A stretch of DNA of 64,000 bases from Malaya genurostris (taxonomy: Eukaryota > Arthropoda > Insecta > Diptera > Culicidae), in assembly GCF_030247185.1 (NCBI RefSeq), contig NC_080571.1, forward strand, positions 253,429,771-253,493,770. Reading direction: 5' to 3'. Shown piece after piece: positions 21,778 through 31,395 of the stretch. The notes beneath the pieces are model-generated. The model made no database searches. It had not been told where the DNA came from and saw only the letters and a program-made list of their open reading frames with translations. The stretch's first letter is position 1; each line of letters starts with the position of its first letter. Made by a program: the position numbers and the translations under genes.

Positions 21778-22658
21778 TGGCCGATTTTGACAAACTTAGA
21801 TTCAAATGAATGGTCTCGTAGTCCCATACGGAATTCCTGAATTTCATCCGGATCCGACTTCCGGTTCCGGAGTTATAGGGTAAAGTGTGTTCAATATTGT
21901 ACACCGTCACTTAAACCGGCGAAACAAAAAACGTAAAAAATTTCTAAACTGGTCTCAAAACTACACAAATCGATAGTCATTATCAGTAGGCAACTAAACA
22001 AACCGATTCCGGCTATCCTAGTTCCCGGTATCCGGTTCCGGAAGTACCGGAAATAGTGGTCATATCTACCAAAATGGATCTCACTCACTTTTCTCAGCGA
22101 TGGTTTGACCGATTTCCACAAACTTAGATTCAAATGAAAGGTCTCCCGGTCCCATACGGAATTCCTGAATTTCATCTGGATCCGACCTCCGGTTCCGGAG
22201 TTATAGGGTAAAGTGTAAAAAACGGTTAAGTGTCAATATTGTACACCGTCACTTAAACTGGCGGAACAAAAACCGAAAAAAATGTTATAAACTGGACTCT
22301 AAACCGTTAATCCCAATCTTATGGTCAATTGAAAGGTCTTATGGTCCTACCAAAAATTACTGCATATTTTCGGATGCAACAAACATTTAAATCGTAATTA
22401 AAAGTGCGTAATAGTAGAGTTTGTATGTCATGTTAGTTGGTGACCGTACGAACCGACTTTGATTATACCGGTTCTCGGGTTCCGGTGTCGGAAGTGCATA
22501 TAATAGTGAACCCACTTCGTTTTCTTAAGGAAGACCTACGCAACCAAAGCACTGTTTTATTCTGCACTGTTTTATGCATCCTGCTGAATAGTATACCACA
22601 ATATTATACATGAGAAAGGCATCATTACACCACTAGGTGGATTAAAACAGGTTTTTTA
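21778..22658 (+). repeat. 5'-truncated culicine repeat inserted in mariner
   Basis: It begins inside a subunit (GCCGATTTTGACAAACTTAG). It contains about three ~157-bp subunits and ends with the family terminus CACCACTAGGTGGATTAAAA. The 5' head and GT tract are missing while the 3' end is complete. Confidence 0.75.
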
Positions 22659-22754
22659 AAAAAATTCCGGTTCTTTTTTTATCATAAGGTATGTCTTTTA
22701 TGTAGTCCAATTTTAACCTATATTCGTCGTTCACCGAAGTTGATATCGTGCTTT

Positions 22755-22835
22755 ATAAGAGCACAGTTTGAGTTTCAGCGAGCCAATGTTTGTTCGTATT
22801 CACGTCAATCCGGTAATGTCTCTAACATTACCCAC
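22755..22835 (-). repeat. Terminal fragment of the GTAATGTC-type element
   Basis: Read on the minus strand from 22835, GTAATGTTAGAGACATTACC, GGATTGACGTGAATACGA and ACAAACATTGGCTCGCTG match the start of the elements at 33672 and 47190. Only about 80 bp remains. Confidence 0.6.
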
Positions 22836-25190
22836 CAATTGTTTTTCTATTGTATCTTTTCTAGTTGGGCGTTCTTGCACCCTGAAACAGAGTCTAGCAT
22901 CAGCGTCAACCGCTCAAATATGCGTAACAAGCAGATCGCACACAGGGCGGACCCCACGAGTTCGAAACTTCTGTTCACTTTATATTATTTCCAGCTCTAG
23001 ACTACCACTGTGCCTCCCACCTCGAACCGCGTACTTTTCCTATCATTAGAACATTCGAAATTTGAGAAGACAATTGTAGATCATGTTTACTCGCTGTCAA
23101 ATTGCTACGAGACACGACTGCTTGTCGAGTTCAAGGACTATGCTTTCCATCCCCACACAGTTCATATCCCCAACTAGTTTGAAAGTTATTCCAAGCTCAA
23201 CACGGTGCTCAACTCCAGCGAACTTGTAGCCATTCCACTGTACCTCTAGCAATCGTCTGTTCGAGGGAGCGTCCCACGCGTGACATCAATAAAAAGAAAA
23301 CCCGAACGGGCTTCAGTCACCATCACTTGAAGGACGCGGTCTTCTCACTTGCTTGTTGGTATGTACCGGTGCAATGTACAGGAAAGGATATATTGGCTTT
23401 CCTTTTCAGCCATTTCTTCGTACGCTCTACATCATTACGAGATGCAAAACTATCCGGCTGATCGGCTAAGTTAGGATATATGGTGGCTGGTGGGTGGCTA
23501 GTGGGTGGATGGTGGGAAATCCTTTCACATCAGAAGCGCAGTTGTAGTACCCCGTGAATATGGTGTTCTTATGCATACCGTCTTGCCTGAAGCAGTTTGC
23601 GTTTTTTTTTCTTCTCCTTTCTTCGCCTGTATTGGTGTGAGTGTATGTGTGTGCGTGTATGAACGGGTTGGTCGTCTCCGTCGGATTGCACACACGACGA
23701 AAGGATCACTATCCCAGAAAGGCTCATTTTTCATCATTGAAGCAGTTTTCCCTCCACTATGATGCAATTCTTGGTGGATCCTGTGAATGCGGTGATTGGG
23801 TGGTACAATTTGAACCACCGTGAGTGGCCCCTCTCAAGTGGTGCTATCTTGTTTGGGCTTGCTTTATTGGCGTTATTTCCATTGGTTGGATTGGTGGCTT
23901 TGATTTGATCCCAAATAACCGAGTAACCGGGAGCTTACTCGGCAATCGGTTGGAATGAGTTTTGAATTAGATGGAAATAGTTGCTTTCCCGTGATACCTA
24001 CAAATAGTCAAAATTAACGTCATATTTTCTTTTCTTTTTTTTCAGGTGAGTTACTACATATCGACTTCAAGTTTCTAACATTCCATCGCATTTGGTAAGA
24101 GCTGGTAAATTAAATAAAATGTATGAAATAAAATATCATGTGGATCAGATGATTAGGTGACATAAACAGTCCGGAGATCGTACATAAAAATAATAAAAAA
24201 CAGGATTTGCAGCTTCCTACTTTTGCTCCCCATTATTGTCGTGTAGTTCACTGATGAAAATTATGAAACTTGCAAAGTATAGCTCACATACGTTCGCCTG
24301 GTATTTTATTGGAACCCGCGACCAGCACTGTAATGTGTATGTGCTGATATACAACTGCGAAAATATGTGTAGGATGAATGACAAGCATCCGGATGTGTGA
24401 GTACGAACTTGCTTCTGTGTGCCCGGGTAAAATAATAAGATATGACGGCGACAGATTTTCCTTCACTGCCTTTGTGCCGAATGATGAAATACGACGGTTA
24501 TTGCTGCCAATGCTCTTGCTGTTGTTCTTGTTGTTTTTCTTACAGTTGCTGTTGCCATCAAAAAGGAAAAATAGTACCGGAAATAAGAAAGCTCTCGGTA
24601 GTGAAACGCTGGCGTTGAAGAAGGGGTGTTAAACTTTTTTGCTGGCAATGTTTATTTCGGATGCGAGGAAGTACAAAAAATGAGTTTCTTAGAGTAAGGA
24701 TTCGGCGAGCATAAATATGAACATATTATAAGACCACGGCCGTGAATACGAGCAACGTAGAAAGCACGTAACGAGCTGAACAGCTCCAGAAGAAGACTGT
24801 CAATATCATTATTCATCTGCGCCCTGGGAGTGGATTAGCGGGAATATTTAGATGCGACTGCGTTTCGTTTGTATACTTCGAAAAATTTGAAGGTGAATCA
24901 TGCAAAATTTCATGAATTTAGTTACAATTCTCAAACTCCAACTGCTTCTCTTGAGGCACTCCTGTACATTAAACAATTACATGTATTTCTAAAATAAAAA
25001 GCATTACCTTGGCCATGTCATTTGAAGGAACTATAGTATAGCTATGTGACTGTTCACACTCGATTGTGGTCTCAATCATGTTTTTTTGGAATAAGTAAGG
25101 CTTGTTCGTGATACAGCTGTTAGCTCAATTCAAGATTCATTTTTAATTCATTTAGTTATGGATTTTTAGTCATCTTAAAACTAATTACAG
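22836..25190. other. Unique-looking region, probable intron or regulatory DNA
   Basis: Composition is less AT-biased than the flanks, with CTG/GTT-rich stretches (24500-24550). Overlapping short frames on both strands (for example 23525-23818 and 24378-24632) carry low-complexity residues only. The notable site is the polypyrimidine-CAG-GTGAGT junction listed separately. Confidence 0.45.
24023..24051 (+). promoter_or_regulatory. Candidate recursive (zero-length exon) splice site
   Basis: A nearly pure pyrimidine run (24023-24042) is followed by CAG (24043-24045) and immediately by GTGAGT (24046-24051). That juxtaposes a strong 3' splice site and a strong 5' splice site. This is the signature of ratchet points in long Drosophila introns. 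If real, the window is inside a long + strand intron here. No flanking exon is identified. Confidence 0.4.
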
Positions 25191-25199
25191 TTACCTAGT

Positions 25200-25760
25200 T
25201 AGACTGCTTGAAGAAACTACGAGCTTCTGAATTTGCTTCAGCCATTATGGTCTGTGTTGACTTCTATGCAACGATTTAACCACTTTCGAAGATTCTCGAA
25301 ATTTTTCTATAGTTGTAGCTTGTTGTTTATATTAAGAGAACCCAATACCGCTCGATAGGTCGCAACTTCGGGCACAGAGGTGGATTTGATTCTTTCGGTA
25401 CAATATGGACTCCATTCGTTTTCTACCATTCCAAAACATCTTTGGAGTAGTGACTAAATGCCAAATCAGACCCGAATAGCAAGAAAGCGTCATGGCTGCG
25501 TAGGAATTGGAACATACGCTTCTTTAGACATTCTTCATAGTATATTACCTTGTTGCGATAGTGGAATTTTTTGGAAAATTCGGCCATTTTTTCGTAATGA
25601 AATGTTCCTCTACATCGTTTCTTTGCATAACAGTATAAAAAGACGTTCTAGGAAGCATATAACTATAGTTGCGACGAACGAAGAACATTTCAAATGGGCA
25701 CTGACAAAGTTGAAAGAAGATCCACAAGTTTTGAAAGTCCGTATCCATCGTCATTCAAAA
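25200..25760 (-). pseudogene. Divergent DD37E Tc1/mariner transposase relic
   Basis: Minus-strand frames give NYSYMLPRTSFYTVMQRNDV, then YYEECLKKRMFQFLRSHDAF, GSDLAFSHYSKDVLEW and NPPLCPKLRPIERYWVLL. Counting through one stop codon, 37 positions separate the Asp of SDLAFSHY from the Glu of RPIERYW, again DD37E. The sequence differs at most positions from the two AGGAGTGTATCGA copies, so it belongs to another lineage. At least two frameshifts and two stops are present. N-terminal HTH and TIRs were not located. Confidence 0.75.
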
Positions 25761-26200
25761 ACTACTGCACCAATTTTTTTCAAAATTTGCACACACTTTC
25801 TACATATAAAAAACAGACCCCAACGTTTTCCTTTTCGTTGTTTGTTACTATGGGGAGATTTTACAGCTACAGAATGGCCGTTTTTTTCGTGAAAAATCGT
25901 AGTTTTGAATTTGAACAATCCCCAAAATTTCAAAAAGTTAAAAAAAATCAGAAGAACTTCTGCTCTAACTATGCTGCTTTGATTTGTTCACTTCTGATTA
26001 GTCTGCGCTGAGATACAGTGGACACCGCAAATCATGATTTTTAAGAAGCGTCCTCAAAAATGCCTCTTCACCGACTTATTTCTCAATATTTTTCCACAAA
26101 AAAATTACAAAATGTTGTTCAAATCATGCTTTTTACAATCAAAATATTTGAATTTATTTTGTTGACCAATAGTTCTGAAAAAAATTCGCAAAAATGATGT
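25761..26200. other. No gene seen
   Basis: T/A-rich sequence. The 105-codon frame at 25694-26011 overlaps the relic and has no domain. Confidence 0.4.
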
Positions 26201-26204
26201 TTTT

Positions 26205-27597
26205 GCCTTTCTCATATAGAAAGGTTATGCAATCACTGTGAAAACCGACTTTTGAACCGAGGCCCGGAGGGCCGAGTGTCATATACCATTCGACTCAGTT
26301 CGTCGAGTACGCAAAATGTCTGTGTGTGTATGTGTGTGTGTATGTGTGTGTGTATGTGTGTGTGTATGTGTGTGTGTGTGTATGTGCGTATGTGTGTATG
26401 TAACGTTTTTTTGCACTAACTTTTCTCGGAGATGGCGGAACCGATTTTCACAAACTTAGATTCAAATGAAAGGTCTTGTGGTCCCATACAAAATTCCTGA
26501 ATATTATTTGGACCCGACTTCCGGTTCCGGAATTATGGGGTAAAATGTGCAAAAAATTGTGAAAATAAGTGCACAAACTTTTCTCAGAGATGGCTGGACC
26601 GATTTTCACAAACTTAGTTTCAAATGAAAGGTCTTGAGGTCCCATACAAAATTCCTGAATATTATTTGGATCCGACTTCCGGTTCGAGAGTTATGGGGTA
26701 AAATGTGCAAAAAAAATAAAATATTTGTTTTAACTTTTCTCATAGATGGCGCGACCGATTTTCACAAACTTAAATTCAAATGAAAGGTCCTGTGGTCCGA
26801 TATGTTATTCCTGAATTTCATGCGGATCCGACTTCCGGATCCGGAAATATAGGGTAAAGTGTGTTAAAAATTGTACACCATCACTGAAAATGGGGAAAAA
26901 CCTTAAAAAATTTTTTAAATCGACCTCAAATCTTTTCCAATTTGATGGTTTTTATCAGTAAACGGTCAAACAAACCGATTTCGGTTATTCTTTTAAGAAT
27001 CGAAGAAACAATTTTTTTTCGCCTTCTTTGGTTATGCAATCACTGTGAAAACCGACGTTTGAACCGAGGCCCGAAGGGCCGAGTGTCATATACCATTCGA
27101 CTCAGTTCGTCGAGTACGCAAAATGTCTGTGTGTGTGTGTGTATGTGCGTATGTGTGTGTAACGTTTTTTGCACTAACTTTATGGGGTAAAATGTGCAAA
27201 AAAATGAAAATATGTGTTCTAACTTTTCTCATAGATGGCGCGACCGATTTTCACAAACTTAGGTTCAAATGAAAGTTCCTGTGGTCCCATACGTAATTCC
27301 TGAATTTTATCCGGATCCGACTTTCGGATCCGGAAATATAGGGTAAAGTGTGTTAAAAATTTTATACCATCACTGAAAAGAGCGAAAAACCGTAAAAAGT
27401 TTTCTAAATCGACCTCAAATCTTTTCCAATTGATAGTTTTTATCAGTAGACGGTCAAACAAATCTATTTCGATTAATCTTTTAAGAATCGAAGAAAAATA
27501 ATTTTGAAGAATACCACAGTTTTATATAGGTATGATAGTATGATTGATATGAGAAAGGCATCATTACACCACTAGGTGGATTAAAACAGGTTTTTTT
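26205..27597 (+). repeat. Culicine repeat, second head-to-tail dimer
   Basis: Monomer 1 (26205-27020) has the head, a long GT tract (26320-26400) and three subunits whose AACTTTTCTC words start 158 and 156 bp apart. It stops at the same A/T-rich junction (ATCGAAGAAACAATTTTTTT) as the 10464 dimer. Monomer 2 (27021-27597) has a slightly eroded head and an internal deletion that removes about two subunits (ACTAACTTTATGGGG). It then runs to the complete 3' terminus CACCACTAGGTGGATTAAAA. It is non-coding. Confidence 0.88.
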
Positions 27598-28340
27598 AAT
27601 AGTTTAGAACCTACACCCCCCCCTTAAGAGAACTCTGCATCACTGAATGGTTCTTTGAAATGAACTGCCCGAAAAAAATCGATTTAGTCATCTAAGCGAA
27701 AATCGAGCTCAGAGAAAAAAATGCGTTTTGTCGGTAACGTCGCTTATATCTCCGGAACCGGAAGAGATAACCAATTGATATTCGAACTTGATTCACTAGT
27801 AGTAGTAGTAGTAATAGTGTCCATCTACGTTATTGATCACGTCATGGTCTAAGTCAGTTTAGGTGGCACGTTTAGCAGGATCTATTACTCCCAAGTATCA
27901 CACATTTGATTCAGCATTTCAATCTTATCAATCACGGACGGACAACTAACAACAAGATGGAGTGGTGTGATTATGCCTTTCTCAAGTGACGTGTATTCTC
28001 AGCAATATTTCTGTGGTATTTTTGAGAAAAATGCTCATTGAATAGGAACAGGGAAGTTTGTTCGGGTGTAAACGAGCATAGCTTACAAATCAAAATAGTT
28101 TCTAACCAAAACTAGAAAAAAATCTGACTTTTGCAGTATCGGTATAAATGACGGTTTGAAATTTTAAACACACTTCACCCTGTAATTCCGAAATACCTTT
28201 TATTTGAACCTTTTTTGGTAAAATCGGAACTTATGCATTGAAACAGTCAAATGATTTTTCTAGAAGTCGGATCCGGACAAAATTCAAAATTTTTGAAAAG
28301 AACCGTAAGACCTTTAAACCGTAAGACCTAAAGCAGAGAT
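27598..28340. repeat. Diverged culicine-repeat-like sequence
   Basis: It contains GGAACCGGAAG words, a partial head (ATTATGCCTTTCTCAAGTG at about 27970) and an AGT microsatellite (27798-27816). Copies are too eroded to delimit. No gene is seen. Confidence 0.45.
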
Positions 28341-28344
28341 GGCG

Positions 28345-29206
28345 CTCGTAGTAAATCAGTAACCACGTCTTTCTAGAGTACTAACCTTTGCTTGAAACGG
28401 GTCAAAATTTTAAGTCGATCCGAACAGCTGAGTTATCGAGGTTGGAGTAAAGTCGTTTTGTAGTTTGTTTAAAAAACCGAGTTTCGTGTTTTGATAAAAC
28501 ATTGTTTTTAATGGGTAAAAACACCGTGCAAGCGAAACAATGAATTGAAAAATGTTATCTGGACTCTTGTCCATCAAAAGCAACGATTTGTCGGTGGTTC
28601 GCCGAGTTTAAACGTGGTCGTACCGACACAAATGACGCGGAACGCTCGGGTAGACCTGTAGAAGCCGTTACACCGGAAAATGTGAGTGAAGTGACAAAAA
28701 TTATAATGAAAGATCGTAAAGTGAAGCTCCGTGAGATTGCTGAGATGACACAGATATCATATGGAAGTGTATTTACTATCCTTCATGAAAAATTGAGCAT
28801 GAAAAAGGTTTTTTCCAAGTGGGTGCCGCGATTGCTTTCGATGGAACAAAATGCACCCTGCCGCAAGGCGATGAAAACAATGGCGAAATTGAACGAATTG
28901 GGTTTTGATCTGCTTCCCCACCCCCCATACTCGCCAGATTTAGCCCCCAGTGACTACCGGCTCTTTACTGATCTTAAAAAATGCTCCAGGAAAAAAGATT
29001 TGGCTCAAATGAGGAGGTCATCGCTGAAACTGAAGCTTATTTTGAAGCAAAAGATGATTTTTTTTTATAAAAATGATATTGAAAAATTGGAAAAACGTTG
29101 GAACCATTGTATCATCCTAAAAGGTGATTATGTTGATGAATAAAAAAAAAATTTGCGAAAAAAAATGTTGTTTACATTGTTAGTCTCGGGACTTATTGGT
29201 CCATGT
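28345..29206 (+). mobile_element. Internally deleted mariner, copy A
   Basis: It shares sequence with 48899-49785 (reverse complement) from AAAGCAGAGATGGCGCTCG to the right end TTAGTCTCGGGACTTATTGG. The left TIR is lost. Coding starts at ATG 28511 and is in frame to 29143 apart from TGA at 28541-28543. The protein retains the HTH half (KVKLREIAEMTQISYGSVF) and KWVPRLLSMEQ, then jumps to NAPCRKAMKT and HPPYSPDLAPSDY. The segment with the first catalytic Asp is gone, and the second is lost at the junction. Two compensating frameshifts affect the C-terminal part before EKLEKRWNHCIIL. Confidence 0.85.
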
Positions 29207-29219
29207 GTTATGAACAATT

Positions 29220-30400
29220 TTTGAAAAATTAAATTGGTTGCGGGTTTTCCCACTCGCCCCCCTCAATTTTCGGAACCGAAAGTCAGATTCATATGAAATT
29301 CAAAAAAAATCTCCAAATATCAAGGGAAACGTTTGAGCCAATTTGTTCTGATTCCTGAAGCCAAGCCAAGTTTTTCTTCCTTCGTCACTTACAAAACGGT
29401 GCGAAATATTCATCCACCTGTAACTCGGGAGCCGGAAATCGAATCAGGATGACATTATAAATCGACTGTGGCACCAATTAACCTCAGTGAAATCGACGTG
29501 AGCTCCATTGTAGAGGACCCATTGAACCAAAGTGCAATGTGTTGACCATCAATTTCCAAGATCAGCAAATTGGGTGAATTTATTGTTTCAATAAATTATC
29601 ATCGCTATTTAGATCGTCACTCAAAAAAAACTCATTGGTTCGAAAACGTCATTGATTAAGTTCGGAGAGAAAGTGTCAGATACTTTAGGTTCCTAAGTTA
29701 TAATTGTAAATGGGACTTAACCGACATACCGCACTTTTTTATATCCGCTCAATTTTCTCGGAGATGTTTAAACTCACAATCCCAGGTTAAAAACGAAAGA
29801 AAATATTATATTAAGAAGAAAAGTATTATTACACGACTAGGTTGATTGTTGAAAATTTTCACATCAATGTAAGCGGATACGAAACACGTCTGAAGAAATG
29901 GTATGAAAATAAAGTCATCTCACCTGAAAACAGTGTCGTGTTTTTTTAGATTACTCGTCTTATTTTTCAGTGTCAAATTAGTGTGAAACAATACTTTTTT
30001 AAGAAGGGCGAAAGTTTGAAGGAAATACTTCCATTTTCATCTTTGGTATTATTGTATGCGATTAATGGATAAGTTGAGCTACGATTATTCTAATTTCATC
30101 ATCGAAAGAATAATAGATTTTCAAAAGCAAATGAATGTAACAAAATTATTCAGAAGAATTTCATTTCATCATTCGAGGTACCACTCGTATTGATAGAATA
30201 CTAGACCTGCAACCAACTGATTGAGGTTTAAGAGGTGCCATTAACCTTGCGTGTCCTCTGGGGAAAATGTATTTCATATTGAGAAGAAAGAACCAATTTT
30301 AGAGAGTTGCAAGTCACTGAAATTTACATTTCAGAGCATCATATTATCAACTTTACAACTAATTCAACTGAATTTGACATCGAAACAAGCACAGAATTTA
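29220..30400. repeat. Diverged culicine repeats and unclassified sequence
   Basis: TTTCGGAACCGAAAGTCAG (about 29269, minus orientation) and a degraded 3' terminus ATTACACGACTAGGTTGATT (about 29828) indicate old copies. From 29870 to 30400 I see no repeat family or gene. Confidence 0.45.
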
Positions 30401-30770
30401 TTTTTATATGTTAATAGGTAAAATATTTTGTCATCACCCAAGAAATTACGTCCTACTTGAATTTATGTCAAGTGTAAGTTTCATTTCTTCTAAGAGTGTA
30501 TGCATTCTTTCACACGGTTAAAAAATTTTGCATCTTCTTAGATGCACATAAAAGGAGCGTCGCGATTCACTTACATTCACAATACATAGCATGTAAAGAT
30601 AAGTCATACCATTAACTTCACAGTTATTATAACTGAAGTTTAGATCGATACAGACGCAAAATTTATATTTACATGTTAGTAGATGTAATATTGTGTCATC
30701 ACCGAAGAAATTACGGCATACTTGAATTTACGTCAAGCGTAAATTTCATTTTTTCTAAGAGTGTTGAATA
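30400..30770. repeat. Non-coding repeat with ~110-bp direct duplication
   Basis: TGTCATCACCCAAGAAATTAC with TCTAAGAGTGT (about 30430-30500) recurs 265 bp downstream as GTGTCATCACCGAAGAAATT with TCTAAGAGTGT (to 30764). Between them is AGATGCACATAAAAGGAGCG, the inverted form of the 20310 repeat. Confidence 0.6.
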
Positions 30771-31390
30771 TAGACAAGATAGCCCCATTGAGTGTTAATA
30801 GATAGCAAAGTTATTGACAGTTTTCCGTAATAACAAAACAAGAAATAAACTGTAAAATAAGTTACTAAAAGCATCATGTTTTGGATTATTTTGTCTTCGT
30901 GTTGAAATACTTTATCAACTAGATGAGGGTAATTTTCCACAATACCTGAATTCATGCTTATATAATATTTTCTCCACATCCATTTGATAGTCCGAAGTAG
31001 AATGACAACCGCACGCATACATTGAAACAGGCGTTTACCTGTACAATAATAAACCGTGGTTGAAATCCAATCCTACTGTAATGGCATGGCGGGCACGTAA
31101 TCGATGTTTAATTTTAATGAGTGCGAGGGCCGCCCACTCAGTCCAATTAATTTTTTTCCATGCTGTGGATTGAATAGAAAACTAATTATCTTTATGGAAT
31201 TGATTTTGGTTCGTTTCGTAGAAAAATAGACGGCGAAACTGGGACGTGGTGGTTTTCGTTCGTAGGAGTTATGTGAATGTATGAAGAACTAGCTTTTTTT
31301 TTAATTTACAACTTAAAAGTGTCTGATGGTACATTTTTAACGTCAAAGAACTATAAGTAAGAGACGTATGTAGTGCAATTGTACATACTA
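30771..31390. other. No gene seen
   Basis: The 87-codon minus-strand frame (30755-31018) overlaps the repeat and has no recognisable domain. Confidence 0.4.
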
Positions 31391-31395
31391 CCTTG

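Larger units (their letters stand above)
20494..22689 (+). mobile_element. Full-length mariner (DD34D) with a repeat nested in its 3' part
   Basis: The ends CCTTATGATCAAGAAAGAAC and, as reverse complement of the right end, CCTTATGATAAAAAAAGAAC continue into CGGAATTTT. TA flanks both sides (20492-20493 and 22690-22691). The transposase pseudogene is at 20687-21758. Between about 21778 and 22658 a culicine repeat sits in what should be a short 3' untranslated region, so the element is 2.2 kb instead of about 1.3 kb. Confidence 0.85.
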
